A stretch of 64,000 bases of DNA from assembly GCA_047967505.1 (NCBI GenBank), contig CM106538.1. The stretch is one strand, 5' to 3'. Positions 35,096-44,790 of the stretch are shown here, one piece after another. Both the position numbers and the translations under genes were made by a program. How positions within the stretch are numbered: the stretch's first letter is position 1; each line of letters begins with the position of its first letter. The stretch comes from Dipteris shenzhenensis (taxonomy: Eukaryota; Polypodiophyta; Polypodiopsida; Gleicheniales). The notes beneath the pieces were generated by a model, which saw nothing but the letters and a program-made list of their open reading frames with translations, was not told the DNA's origin and did not search any database.

Positions 35096-35693
35096 TGTTA
35101 GATATGCTCAATGCCCCAACCTCTTGGTAACCACCAGTGGTCCAAGGTGCTCAAGTTGTAAGGCCCCCATATGAGAAGAAGCCATGTGTGAGCCCGAGAT
35201 ACTACCCGGGATACTAGATGGATCCTAACTTGCATGTCAGATGAGGTCTATTAATAAGACCGTTGATGGTAGAAAGGTGATTGTGTGGGAGCCCCTTATT
35301 CTTGCTGGGGCCTAGGGGCTAGCTGGCCTTTGACTAGGGGTCCTAGTGGGGCCAGCAGCCCCATTAGTGGGGGTTTGAGGGCAAGAGCCCTCGAGACGAT
35401 GGTATAGGGAATATTCCTTGAATATTCCATGGACGACTAGTCGATTCCACCGACTAGGTTGACTAGTTGACTCCACTGACTTGGTTGACTGGTCAATTCC
35501 ATCGACTACATTGATCCGACTACTACTCTCATAGCTATAAAGAGGCGACCTCCCCAGTCCATTGTATCATATCAGTTTAGATCAGATCAGATCTTCTAGC
35601 TAGTAGGTCTTCACCTAGTATCTGTTTAGATTGCCATCTAAGCTCCACTGTGGGAGCACACGGGTGGACGGAGCCATCATCTATACTACATCA
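35096..35693 (+). repeat. LTR of the truncated Copia
   Basis: Starts TGTTAGATATGCTCAATGCC right after the purine tract and ends near CTACATCA. It contains a TATAAAGAGG box near 35538 and the three-unit 26-bp repeat described separately. The right end is estimated. Confidence 0.78.
35435..35512 (+). repeat. three tandem 26-bp repeats inside the LTR
   Basis: Three 26-bp units begin GACTAGTCGATTCCACCGAC, GACTAGTTGACTCCACTGAC and GACTGGTCAATTCCATCGAC. They lie about 25-100 bp upstream of the TATA-like box. Confidence 0.88.
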
Positions 35694-36111
35694 ATATTGA
35701 AGGAAAATTTTGTTCCTCTCTTGTTTTCTATGTACTCTCTATTCTTTGTTTATTTTTTGTTCCGCTGCATCATGTAATTCAACATTAAGCACTGAAAAAT
35801 AATTGATATATTAAAGCAAAACGTCCAAGGACTTTCCCAGTTGAATAAAATAGTTACTTCTCCTTTATAGTTTGTCATGTTTTCCAAATTATAAGTTAGA
35901 ACACTCTTTCCAATTCATAATATTGGATGTTTCTAGGTTTTAGAGTAAGATGTAAATAATGTTTTTTCCATAAAAGTAGCTATTTTTAAAAGATATTTGA
36001 TATAAAATTGTGTATTTTGTCTCCATAGTTTGGAAAAAGGCACTTTTTTTGTTTTTGATTTTTTTAAGGACTTGTGTTGTTGTTTGCATGATTTTGTTGT
36101 CATTTTTTATG
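35694..36111. other. AT-rich spacer, nothing recognised
   Basis: No open frame or element end assigned between the Copia LTR and the purine tract. Confidence 0.5.
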
Positions 36112-37400
36112 ACTCCCTATTGGGAGGGAAAGAGGGGAAAAGAGGGAGGAAAAACAGAGGAGAAAAGAGAGAAATGAGAGGAGAAAAGAGAGAAAATAAG
36201 AAATAAAGAGAGGAAATAAGAGAGATAGAGGGAGGGGAGAAAGAGGACATGAAAATAAGAGAAAGGAAAAAAGGAGAAGAGTGAAGGAAAAGAGAGTCCG
36301 ATAGAAGAGGAAAAGAGATGGGAAAAGAGGGAGGGAAACTAGAGGAGAAAAGAGAGCAAGGAGAGGAGAAAAGAGATAGGAAAAGAGGGAGAAAAAAGCG
36401 AGGAGAAAATATAGAAGCAGCGAGAAGAGAGGAAATAAGAGAGGAGAGGAGGAAAGAGAGGAGAAAAGTGAGGAGAAAAGACAACAAAGGAAATAAAAGA
36501 AGAGAGGAGAAGAGAGGGGAGAAGAGAGGAAATAAGAGAAGAGAGGGGAAGAGAGGAAAATAGAGGTGAGGAAGAGGGAGGGAAAGAGGGGAAAAGAGGG
36601 AGGGAAAATCGAGGAGAAAAGATAGGAGAAGCGAGGAGAGGAAATAAGAGAAGAGAGGAAATAAGAGAGGAGAGGAGAAAAGAGAAGAGAGGAAATAAGA
36701 GAAGACTCAAGGGAAATAGAGGAAAAGGGAGGGGAGGAAGAGGGAGGGAAAGAGGGGAAAAGAGGAAGGAAAAAGAGAGGAGAAAAGAGAGAAAGAAGAG
36801 GAGAAAAGAGAGGGGAAAAGAGGGAGGCAAAAGCGAAGAGAAAAGATAGGAGAAGCAAGAAGAGAGGAAATAAGAGAAGAGAGAAGGAAAGATGAGGGGA
36901 GAAAAGAGGGGGAGAAAAGAGAGGAGAAAAGAGAAGAGAGGAAATAAGAGAAGAGAGGAGAAGACAGGGAAAGAGTGGGAAAGAGAGGGGAGGAGGAGGG
37001 AGGGAAAGAGGGGAAAAGAGGGAGGAAAAAGAGAGGAGAAAAGAGAGAAAGGAGAGGAGATAAGAGAGAAAAAGAGGAAATAAGAGAGGGAAAGAGGAGA
37101 TAAGAGAGGGAAAGAGGAGATAAGAGAGAAAGAGAGGAGATAAGGAGAGGAGAAAAGAGAGGGGAGAATGAAAGGGGAGAAGAGAGGAGAAGAGAGGAGA
37201 AGAGTTATTACATCCATCACTACAACTATCGCTTAAGGTGCTAGCTGCTGCAAGCCAATGCTATCACGAAAAGAAAAATAGGAAAAGAGAGGAAGCACAT
37301 TCTTACCTAGAAATGATGTATCCTGGCACTGGATGATCCCACTCGGAAGAGGAGTTGTTTCATGTCCTAGCCCTATAAAGGAGAGAAAACATACCATTTA
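36112..37400 (-). mobile_element. fragment of an element-2-like CACTA Transposase_24 gene
   Basis: On the minus strand, 37400-37205 matches 19850-20015 of element 2 in order: TTTATAG acceptor, GGCYAG...CCA exon ending in (T)CAG or TAG and GTAAG, GCTTCCTC, GCATTGG, TAGC(A/G)CCTTAAGCG and AGTGATGG. It then enters the same kind of pyrimidine tract, much more expanded. The exon boundaries survive although the sequence has diverged. No terminal repeats were found. Confidence 0.75.
36119..37206 (+). repeat. 1.1-kb polypurine tract (GAGAGGAGAAAAGAGAGGAAA-type)
   Basis: Nearly uninterrupted A and G on the plus strand, built from degenerate GAGAGGAGAAAAGAGAGG and GGAAATAAGAGA units. Long Ser/Leu/Phe/Pro-rich minus-strand frames here are artefacts of composition. 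Such tracts can form triplex DNA. Confidence 0.92.
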
Positions 37401-37434
37401 AGGAAACTAATTAGTTTGAAAGGAGGATTTGGAG

Positions 37435-37681
37435 CTCGGGGGGGTCACTCATCATATGTAACCCTATCACGTGAGTTCAACAGAAGGATTTTTTTTATTT
37501 CTAAAATTTACAGAAATAAATATACATAAGGGACTATTTAAAATAAGTTTGGAAAAAATTTACAGATTTGTATAGAAAAGGGGTACATTTTATTAATAAA
37601 TTTTTTTACAGATAAGGGACTTTAAATATAGGCCTTGAACGCACGTGATATAGAGGGTTTATACATAGTGACCCCCCTGAG
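37435..37681. mobile_element. 247-bp MITE, hAT-like, copy B
   Basis: Same length, orientation and termini as copy A (CTCGGGGGGGTCACT / AGTGACCCCCCTGAG), with target duplication ATTTGGAG at 37427-37434 and 37682-37689. Only a handful of differences from copy A are apparent, suggesting recent activity. Confidence 0.93.
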
Positions 37682-37689
37682 ATTTGGAG

Positions 37690-38076
37690 AAGCAACATTC
37701 CAAAGGATACGGATTGAGGAGACAAAGAGAAGACTACAAACAAGGATTCCTTCAGGTTGTATCCCTTCAAGAATCATAAGCTCATTCCTTACTTCTCTAT
37801 GGTATGTTTTTGTTAACAAGTTGATGGTGGCTTTTAGGTTTTGTTTTCGTTAGCTACATGTTAGCTACTATTGGCTACATGGTAGCTACCATTATAACTT
37901 GTTGCAACAAATAAGTACCTATTCATTAGTGTTGTGTTGTTAAGGCTCTACCTTTTGGTAGCTACATGGTGGTTACCATGGCCTAAATTGCTATGACTTG
38001 CTATGACTACTTATCGAATGATGTGATTAGCTACTAAGTACTATCAGTGGCACTCAAGTTGGAGTGAGCAGAGTCA
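37690..38076. other. spacer with TAGCTAC repeats
   Basis: Several copies of TTAGCTAC, GGCTACATGGTAGCTACCAT and related words near 37850-37990; no gene. Confidence 0.5.
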
Positions 38077-38265
38077 TGGTTACATAATAACTAATGAGAG
38101 TGCTCTCAACGGAAGCAAGAACGGAAGAAGGAGAGAGAGAGACAGAGAGCTACACAAGTTTTGGTGGGTGCAGAACCACCCTAATCTTCTTTTTCATTCA
38201 TTTATATATGTGTTTGAGTATTGTACATAACCGGGGTAAAGGCACAATGATCTTTAACCCCCACA
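38077..38265 (-). repeat. short LTR of the minus-strand Copia
   Basis: Follows the purine tract AAGTGGGAGG (minus strand) and reads TGTGGGGGTTAAAGATC...; it contains CATATATAAATG as a TATA candidate. The outer end at TGGTTACATA (38077) is estimated because no second LTR is present. Confidence 0.6.
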
Positions 38266-38332
38266 ACCTCCCACTTAAAGGACAATGTGCCTTTAAGGGA
38301 GAACAACCAGTGAGCATACTATCCAATGCCCA

Positions 38333-39022
38333 TCAATGCATGACAATACTCAAACCGCTCTTCATCAGCATATCTGCAGGGTTATCATCTGTATGAGCCT
38401 TGACAAGCTCTATGCGCTTGTCCTCAAGTACCTCCCTGATGAAATGGTACCTGACCTCAATGTGTTTGGTCTTTGCATGAAAGACCGGATTCCGTGCTAG
38501 TTGAATAGCACTCATGGAATCACTATGCAATGTCGGTACACCTATATGAATCCCCAAATCTCCCACTAGTTGATCAAGCCATATAGCCTCCTTGCAACCC
38601 TCTGTGGCTGCAACATACTCAGCCTCTGTGGTAGACAAAGCAATGCACTTCCGTGCACGAGAAATCCACGACACTGCACCACCTGCAAAGGTGAACACAT
38701 AACCAGAAGTGGATCTCCTACTATCCACATGCCCTGCATAGTCTGAATCTGTGTACCCAAGTACACGCATGTCTCCTTTACTAAAGCAGATGCACATCTC
38801 CTTGGTACCCTTCATGTACCTCATGATGCACTTAACTGCCTCCCAATGCCTCTTTCTTGGATTAGCCATATACCATCTAACAACTCCCACTGCAAATGCA
38901 ATGTCTGGTCTAGTAGCTATCATAGCATACATAAGACTCCCAACCGCTAATGCATAAGGAACCTTGGCCATCATGGCTCTTTCCTCATCTGATTTGGGAC
39001 TATCTATATGACTTAGTTTCAC
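38333..39022 (-). pseudogene. pol: Copia RNase H domain
   Basis: VPYALAVGSLMYAMIATRPD, YTDSDYAGHVDSRRSTSGYV, CIALSTTEAEYVAATEGCKE, HAKTKHIEVRYHFIRE and the end NPADMLMKS. The frame is long and intact, but it joins a deleted RT: the text jumps from ELDALKA directly to KLSHIDSPKSDEE, omitting most of the RT thumb/connection region. Confidence 0.9.
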
Positions 39023-39478
39023 ATATGGCCTTTAATGCATCTAGCTCATAAGTATTCTTGCTAGCCAATAGCATATCATCCACATATAGTGCCAAGATTA
39101 TTAGGCTATTATCCTTATCCACATATAGATCAATTTCACTCCTTCTAAAACCCTGGGACCGAATGAAAGCATCAAACTTCTGATACCATTCTCTAGGCGC
39201 TTGCTTAAGACCATAGAGACTCTTCTTTAGCTTGCAAACTAAATGCTCTTTGCCCTTTTCTTCAAAGCCTTCCGACTGCACCATGTAAATTTCCTCATGC
39301 AAATCCCCATGCAAGAAAGCTGTCTTGACATCCATTTGCATAAGCTCCATATTCTCTGATGCCACTAGTCCAAGCATGCATCTAAGTGTGGTCATCTTCA
39401 CAACCGGAGAGAATATCTCATCAAAGTCCACACCCTTCTCTTGCTTGAACCCTTTAGCAACCAAACGAGCCTTGTACT
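39023..39478 (-). pseudogene. pol: Copia reverse transcriptase core
   Basis: KARLVAKGFKQEKGVDFDEI, MDVKTAFLHGDLHEEIYMVQ, KKSLYGLKQAPREWYQKFDA and the catalytic YVDD box (LALYVDDMLLAS). Upstream it is cut off from KWVYKMK by the solo LTR. Confidence 0.9.
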
Positions 39479-39830
39479 TGTGAAGATAGTGGGAGAGAGG
39501 GAAGGAGTCTCACTTGCAGCTTTCTCACATACACAATGGGGGAATACACACAAAGGTGGAGGCTGAAAACAGTTTTCCTCTTCTTAGTTGTGAAAGCCAA
39601 AAGAACTCTAGTACAAAGAAATAGAAGAACCCTATATGTGGGTCTCAAACCAAACTCAACTAACTAAGGTGGCATACTAACTGAGCCACGAACTAGTGTA
39701 GATAAGGATAGCTGTCATCCCGCTATTATTCATGGGCAGTGTACCAACCGCATCTGTAGCTAACAAGTCGGTGACATAAATGCACAACGGTCACCCTGGC
39801 ATATCACGAGTGGAGCTCGATATCTCAACA
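39479..39830 (-). mobile_element. solo LTR inserted in the Copia pol gene
   Basis: The 352-bp insertion starts TGTGAAGATAG and ends TCTCAACA, that is TGTTGAGATATC...CTTCACA on the minus strand. Flanks are GTACT (39474-39478) and GTACC (39831-39835), a 5-bp target duplication with one mismatch. Removing it restores Copia continuity from VPRY to KARLVAKGF. Confidence 0.82.
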
Positions 39831-39835
39831 GTACC

Positions 39836-41057
39836 TAGGCACATCATCACCTGTGACCTTCATTTTGTAGACCCATTTACATGGCAATGCTTTCTTTCCA
39901 TGTGGCAAAGAAACCAAGTCCTAAGTCTTATTCTTAATAACTCTGATTGCATAGCATACTCCCACTTGCGTTGATCCCCACGCATCATAGCCTCTTTGTA
40001 GCAAGAAGGCTCCCCGCAATCAGTAAGCATCACATAGTCTACCCCTGGAACAAACTTATCAGGCGGTCTAGACACTCTAGATGATCTTCTCAAGGGCATT
40101 TCAGCTTGTTGTCCCACCTGCATATCAGCAACATTTGGCTCATCATTTCCACCAATAGATGATCCATCATCTACCCTTGATTGTATACCTGTGGGAGTAC
40201 TTGGTGGTACCATTTCTTGCACATTTGGTGCATGGATAGCTTGCTGTCTATCAACATATGCAGGTGGATTCACATCCTGAAAAGTGATTCTCCTCATTTC
40301 CACATGCCTCATGGGTGCCTTATGCATCTTCTTTTCATTGAAGACCACATCATGGCTGCGTATGATCTTCTTTGCTTCTGGATCCCAGAGACGATAGCCC
40401 ATCTCTCCACTTTCACCATAACCCAGAAAGATGCATTTCCTAGACTTAGGATCTAGCTTCTTTCGAAGCTCTTTTGGCACATGTGCATATGCCTCACACC
40501 CAAATATACGCAAATGAGAGTAAGAGGGCTTCTTGCCACTCCATGCCTCTTTAGGAATACCACCATCCAAACTCTTACTAGGTGATCTATTGATCACATG
40601 CACTGCAGTCTTCATTGCCTCAGCCCAAAAACCACCAGAAAGACTTGCATTGGAAAGCATGCATTGCAACCTTTCTTGAATGGTACGGTTCATCTTTTTA
40701 GCAACTGTATTTTGCTCTGGAGTACGAGGGGATGTGAGCTCCCTCTTAATCCCATGTGTATCACAGAAATGCTGAAAGTCATGAGAGAGATACTCTCCAC
40801 CATTGTCAGTCCATAGGCATTTAAGCATTCTACTTGACTGATTCTTAATCAAGGCCAGCCATTTCTGAAATACCTAGAACACATCACTCTTCCGAGCTAT
40901 AGCATAAGCCCACACTTTCCTAGTTGCATCATCAATGAATGTCACATAGTATTCAGCCCCGCCTAATGACCGTGTAGGCATGGGACCGCATACATTTGAA
41001 TGCACCAAATCAAGCTTTTCAAACTCTTTCTTTCCCCTTCTTTTATGGGCTGATTTA
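39836..41057 (-). pseudogene. pol: Copia integrase catalytic region through start of RT
   Basis: Contains the integrase core and Copia linker: HSNVCGP near 41000 (the usual first catalytic Asp is Asn), YYVTFIDDATRKVWAYAIAR, CLWTDNGGEYLSHDF (second Asp present), TPEQNTVAKKMNRTIQERLQ (usual catalytic Glu is Lys), then AHVPKELRKKLDPKSRKCIF, RRSSRVSRPPDKFV and PCKWVYKMK. TAG stops occur at about 41058 and 40874. Confidence 0.88.
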
Positions 41058-41059
41058 GT

Positions 41060-41998
41060 CTACTTCCCATAGAGACAGTGCTCACAAAATTCAAAATCAG
41101 AGAAACTCAAATGCGATACATAACCCAAACGGCATAAGAGTTTCATTCCATTCTGGCTCATGTGCCCCAACCTGCAATGCCACAAAGAAGTGCTTGGCTG
41201 CTCGGTTATTGCAACAACATGATCAAATACCCCTGATACATGTAAGGGATACAAAGTCCCACACTTGGCACCCCTGGCCAAAAGCATAGAGCCCTTCTGA
41301 ATTTTCCAACTCTGAAAACCAAAAGTGGTGTGAAAACCAGCATCATCTAGCTGACCCACTGAAATAAGACTCTTGGTCAACTTGGGCACATGTCTCACAT
41401 GGTTCAAAACAAATGCAGACCCATTTGCAAAAGAAAACTTTATGTCACCTGCTCCCACTATGTCATATGCATAGTCATTTCTAAGATGCACACAACCTGT
41501 CTTTCCACTGTCATAAGTGGAGAACCATTCCCTATGGGGAGTAACATGGAATGAAGCACCAGAATCCAAAATCCAATCCTGGGAATATGCATCATCTGAA
41601 GTGGTAAGCAATTCTGCAGATAAACTAGACATGAAGAGAACGTCATTGTCAGTACCATGTGTGACTGCATTGATCTCCTCGATCTTCACTTTTCCTTTGT
41701 CCTCCCTTGGACTCTCTTCCTTTTTATTTGCACCCCAATTTGCATTCTTTTTTTTATCCTTTTGCTCTCTTTTCAGCTTGTAGCAATCCTTTTTCATATG
41801 GCCCTTCTTGCCACAGTGGTACCATTCAATGTTCCGTGCCCTAGATTTGCTACGAGACTTCCCTCTTTCTTGGGACTTCCCCCTGAACTGTGATTTGCCC
41901 CTTTGCACATTTAAGGCTGCATCCTGCTTGTTTCCATCCATAGACTTCCATCTAATCTCCTCGTCCAACAAGCTACCCACAACATCATCAAATTTTAG
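41060..41998 (-). CDS. Copia gag zinc knuckle, protease and integrase N-terminus
   Basis: Zinc knuckle of CCHC type (WYHCGKKGHMKKDCYKLK), protease with an intact DSGASFHVT active site, then the HHCC zinc-binding part of integrase (WHCRLGHMSQNGMKLL...CEHC). It is linked to the gag frame by a frameshift near 42000 and ends at a TAG. Confidence 0.88.
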   Translation of the reverse strand, partial: LKFDDVVGSLLDEEIRWKSMDGNKQDAALNVQRGKSQFRGKSQERGKSRSKSRARNIEWYHCGKKGHMKKDCYKLKREQKDKKKNANWGANKKEESPREDKGKVKIEEINAVTHGTDNDVLFMSSLSAELLTTSDDAYSQDWILDSGASFHVTPHREWFSTYDSGKTGCVHLRNDYAYDIVGAGDIKFSFANGSAFVLNHVRHVPKLTKSLISVGQLDDAGFHTTFGFQSWKIQKGSMLLARGAKCGTLYPLHVSGVFDHVVAITEQPSTSLWHCRLGHMSQNGMKLLCRLGYVSHLSFSDFEFCEHCLYGK

Positions 41999-42510
41999 TA
42001 CTCCATAGGTGCAGAGTTACTGACAGCTGTACGGAAGGTATCCCATGAGGATGGCAATGAACATAAGAGAAATATTGCCTTAGTCTCCGCATCAAAATTC
42101 ATCTTCTGAGCCTGAAGCTGGCTGAAAATAATATTGAATTCATTCAAGTGAGAAGCAATGGAGACGCCTTCCTTCATCTGTAGCTCAGACAACCTCTTCA
42201 TGAGGTAAACTTTATTAGAGGCAGTTTCCTTCTCATAAGTGGCACACAGTTTCTTCCACAAATCTTCCGTAGTCTGCTCATTTACTACTGTGAAATAAAC
42301 TGACTCTGCAAGATGAAGTCTAATAGTAGACTTTGCTAATGCATCCAACTCATTCCAATCATCCTCAGACATATTTGCAGGCTTAGCTTCAATCCCTGCC
42401 AAGGGTTTAATCTGCTTCTTTTGAATAAGCACATCCCTTATTTGTTCTTTCCACAAAGAAAATTTTGTCCCATCAAACTTTTTAATGGTAAAAAACTCCT
42501 TTTCAGACAT
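41995..42510 (-). CDS. gag: Copia Gag (UBN2-type) N-terminal part
   Basis: Starts MSEKEFFTIKKFDGTKFSLW, then IRDVLIQKKQIKPLAG, AKSTIRLHLAESVYFTV, DLWKKLCATYEKETASNKVY, LNEFNIIFSQLQ and LCSLPSSWDTFRTAV, the usual Copia Gag pattern. The sequence upstream of the ATG is unrelated, so the 5' LTR and primer site are lost. Confidence 0.88.
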   Translation of the reverse strand: MSEKEFFTIKKFDGTKFSLWKEQIRDVLIQKKQIKPLAGIEAKPANMSEDDWNELDALAKSTIRLHLAESVYFTVVNEQTTEDLWKKLCATYEKETASNKVYLMKRLSELQMKEGVSIASHLNEFNIIFSQLQAQKMNFDAETKAIFLLCSLPSSWDTFRTAVSNSAPMEY

Positions 42511-42639
42511 GGAAGAGGATGCCAGCCCCTTCTAAGCATGGAGATAAATGAATCATATAGAAATAGAATGTTTAATGATGTGAGAAATGCTATAAAGCCA
42601 ACTACCTGGTGGAAGAAATGCTAGGTTAACCTAGTTTCT

Positions 42640-43270
42640 TCCATTTCCATGCTTTGTTTATTTCTTTGCAAGTTGTAGGCAATTAAGGAAAACAAAGATT
42701 ACTTACACTTGGAAGAGCTTAGAAATGGACTGGCTATCTAAGCCATTTGACAATGGATGGACAACAAGAACATGTCATGCTGAAGATTTAGCACAATGTC
42801 GATTGAACACTTCAGATGTGACATTTCAGTGAGCAAATCTTACAATTCTTGTTTGTATAAAAAATGATAAGGATACTATGTATTGATAGATCCCAAATTT
42901 TGCAGGCATTGCATTGGAAGGCAAATCTCTGCATGACTTTCACATATAGAAGGTTTAGATGGAAGAACCTTCAATGGGAAGCAATGGATGATGATATGCG
43001 TGATGGGACTCACAGTCCTATTGTCGAGGTATCAATTTATTGCGGCAAGGACATCCTGATCTAATGTTGGAATTGGAAGATAAGTGGACCATGTGATTTA
43101 TCAGGGAAGAATTGTAGTTGGCAATAGCAAGCCCTCCCCAAGACTATTATTTTAGACTTGATAATCACAAAGTTAGATATAAGGATGAGACAAGTATCCT
43201 TTGTAAGAATTGTTGCCCTCCCCATACTCTAGAGATAGTAGAGACATGATGGCAGGTATTTCATATGATA
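42640..43270 (+). pseudogene. unrecognised exons related to the 28.3-32.6 kb gene
   Basis: Exon-like MDWLSKPFDNGWTTRTCHAE (42725-42830) ends in a stop. After TTTTGCAG (42898-42905) a second exon reads ALHWKANLCMTFTYRRFRW and LQWEAMDDDMRDGTHSPIVE, ending at GTATC (43030). The second exon resembles the KLVAMDQDERSSGPIIEI exon at about 28950-29030. Further coding-like text, PPQDYYFRLDNHKVRYKDET, lies near 43135-43195. Function unknown. Confidence 0.35.
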
Positions 43271-43546
43271 TCTAGTTTCTTGGATCCTTAGTGCTTCATC
43301 AATGCACTTGGTAATAAGGCATTGCTACATGTATGAATAGAAATCATATATAATACAAAGTGTTGTTTCATTTATTATTAATATTTTTAAAATTAAGTAT
43401 GGACCTCTAGATGGATGGCTCTCTATGGTCTATGAATGATAAAGCGATAAATATTTGTAATTTTAAATTTGTGTGGGTATTTGTATATCTATATTGTGCA
43501 AGATAGAGAGTGTGTGATCTCGAGATAGATAGCAATTAGAGCATGT
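43271..43546. other. AT-rich spacer, nothing recognised
   Basis: No gene or element end seen. Confidence 0.5.
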
Positions 43547-43552
43547 GAGAGA

Positions 43553-43609
<57 letters not shown>

Positions 43610-43669
43610 AGAGTACAATAAGCGACACAAATAATGCACCTGGCCATGAGACAGAGTTAGATGTATGGC

Positions 43670-43703
<34 letters not shown>

Positions 43704-44244
43704 AGTCAGGGACACAAAGGGAGAAAGAGACAAAGGGAGGGGGAGGGATACAAAGGGAGACAGAGAGAGTTAAGATTGCATTTATTCATTTGAACCTCTA
43801 AGTTGAGAAAGAGAAAAATATGAAAGTTAATTAAGGTCTTTGAGAGTACGAGATTGAAGAAAAACCCAGATACAACTGATCCAAAGGGTGGATCCGCTAA
43901 CAAAATACAAAAATTGTATACATGAAATCAATGTCCATGACAATGGAGACGAGGACAGAAAGAGAGAGATGGAGAGTGGGATAGAGAGAGAGAGAGGTAG
44001 AGAATGGGAAAAGAGAGAGAGTTAAGATTGCATTTATTCATTTGCACCTCTAAGTTGAGAAAGAGAAAAATAAGAAAGTTAATTAAGGTCTTTGAGAGAC
44101 TATGAGATTGAAAAAAAACCCATGTACAACTAATCCAAAGGGTGGAGCCGCTAACAAAATACAAAAAGTGTATATGTAAAATCAATGTCCATGACATAGA
44201 TAGCTAAGGGCAACATGGCAACAAGATGATCATCGGGTGTGAGG

Positions 44245-44294
<50 letters not shown>

Positions 44295-44360
44295 CAATAG
44301 GGACACAAGGGGAGGGAAAGAGATAGAGAGACAGAGAGAGAGCAAGGGAGAGGAGGGGAG

Positions 44361-44397
<37 letters not shown>

Positions 44398-44578
44398 AAG
44401 AGAGCAATGAGGGACACAAAGGAAGGGAAAGAACGAAAGATATAATAACATCCTCAGAAGACCTTGTGGGTCTATGAGAGAGAGAGAGAGAGAGGGAGAT
44501 AGCTAAGGGCAACGAGAGAGAGAGAGACAAAGAGAGAGACAAAGAGAAAGGGAGAGAGAGGAGAGGGAGATAGCTAAG

Positions 44579-44611
<33 letters not shown>
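43547..44611 (+). repeat. cluster of (AG)n microsatellites
   Basis: AG runs at about 43547-43604, 43671-43701, 44239-44286, 44366-44397 and 44582-44611, separated by imperfect GACAGAGAGGGAG-type sequence. Leu/Ser-rich minus-strand frames here are low-complexity artefacts. Confidence 0.92.
43769..44200 (+). repeat. direct duplication of about 180 bp between microsatellites
   Basis: 43769-43943 and 44019-44200 share GTTAAGATTGCATTTATTCA, AAGTTAATTAAGGTCTTTGA, CCAAAGGGTGG and AAATCAATGTCCATGACA, with about 10 percent differences. Confidence 0.88.
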
Positions 44612-44615
<4 letters not shown>

Positions 44616-44790
44616 TCCAAAGAAAAAATAATAAATATAAAAATATTGTAATTAAGAGCATTTTTAAGGGCAATATCCATTTATAAAGTACACTTCTAAG
44701 GTCATTTTCACATTTTCAATTTTCCAGTCTTGAGTAACCTTGCATTTCATAACCGGCCTCTTTCATCTTCCCGAGCATCCTCCTACACTC

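Larger units (their letters stand above)
34020..35693 (+). mobile_element. 5'-truncated Ty1/Copia retrotransposon with 3' LTR
   Basis: Begins abruptly in reverse transcriptase and runs through RNase H, purine tract (GGACATTGAGGGGAAG) and an LTR. It is related to, but not the same family as, the element at 29046 (both RNase H parts share RSV.GYCFSLGSGV). No left LTR is present. Confidence 0.88.
38077..42530 (-). mobile_element. Ty1/Copia retrotransposon, 5' LTR missing, defective
   Basis: Gag, protease, integrase, reverse transcriptase and RNase H lie in Copia order on the minus strand. Only the 3' LTR (about 38077-38265) is seen. The other side ends just upstream of the gag ATG at 42510. An RT segment is deleted at about 39022-39035, a solo LTR interrupts the frame at 39479-39830, and integrase active-site residues are changed. 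Confidence 0.9.

Noticed and set aside
36100-37220. Long Ser/Leu/Phe/Pro-rich open frames (up to 293 residues) on the minus strand
   Set aside because: They come from a polypurine tract in which stop codons are rare on the complementary strand; all frames look alike and none has protein-like composition.
41517-42008. Plus-strand frames opposite the Copia gag/protease
   Set aside because: Antisense shadows of a clear minus-strand Copia coding region.
44151-44680. Leu/Ser-rich frames of up to 158 residues
   Set aside because: Translated AG/CT microsatellite; no other support.
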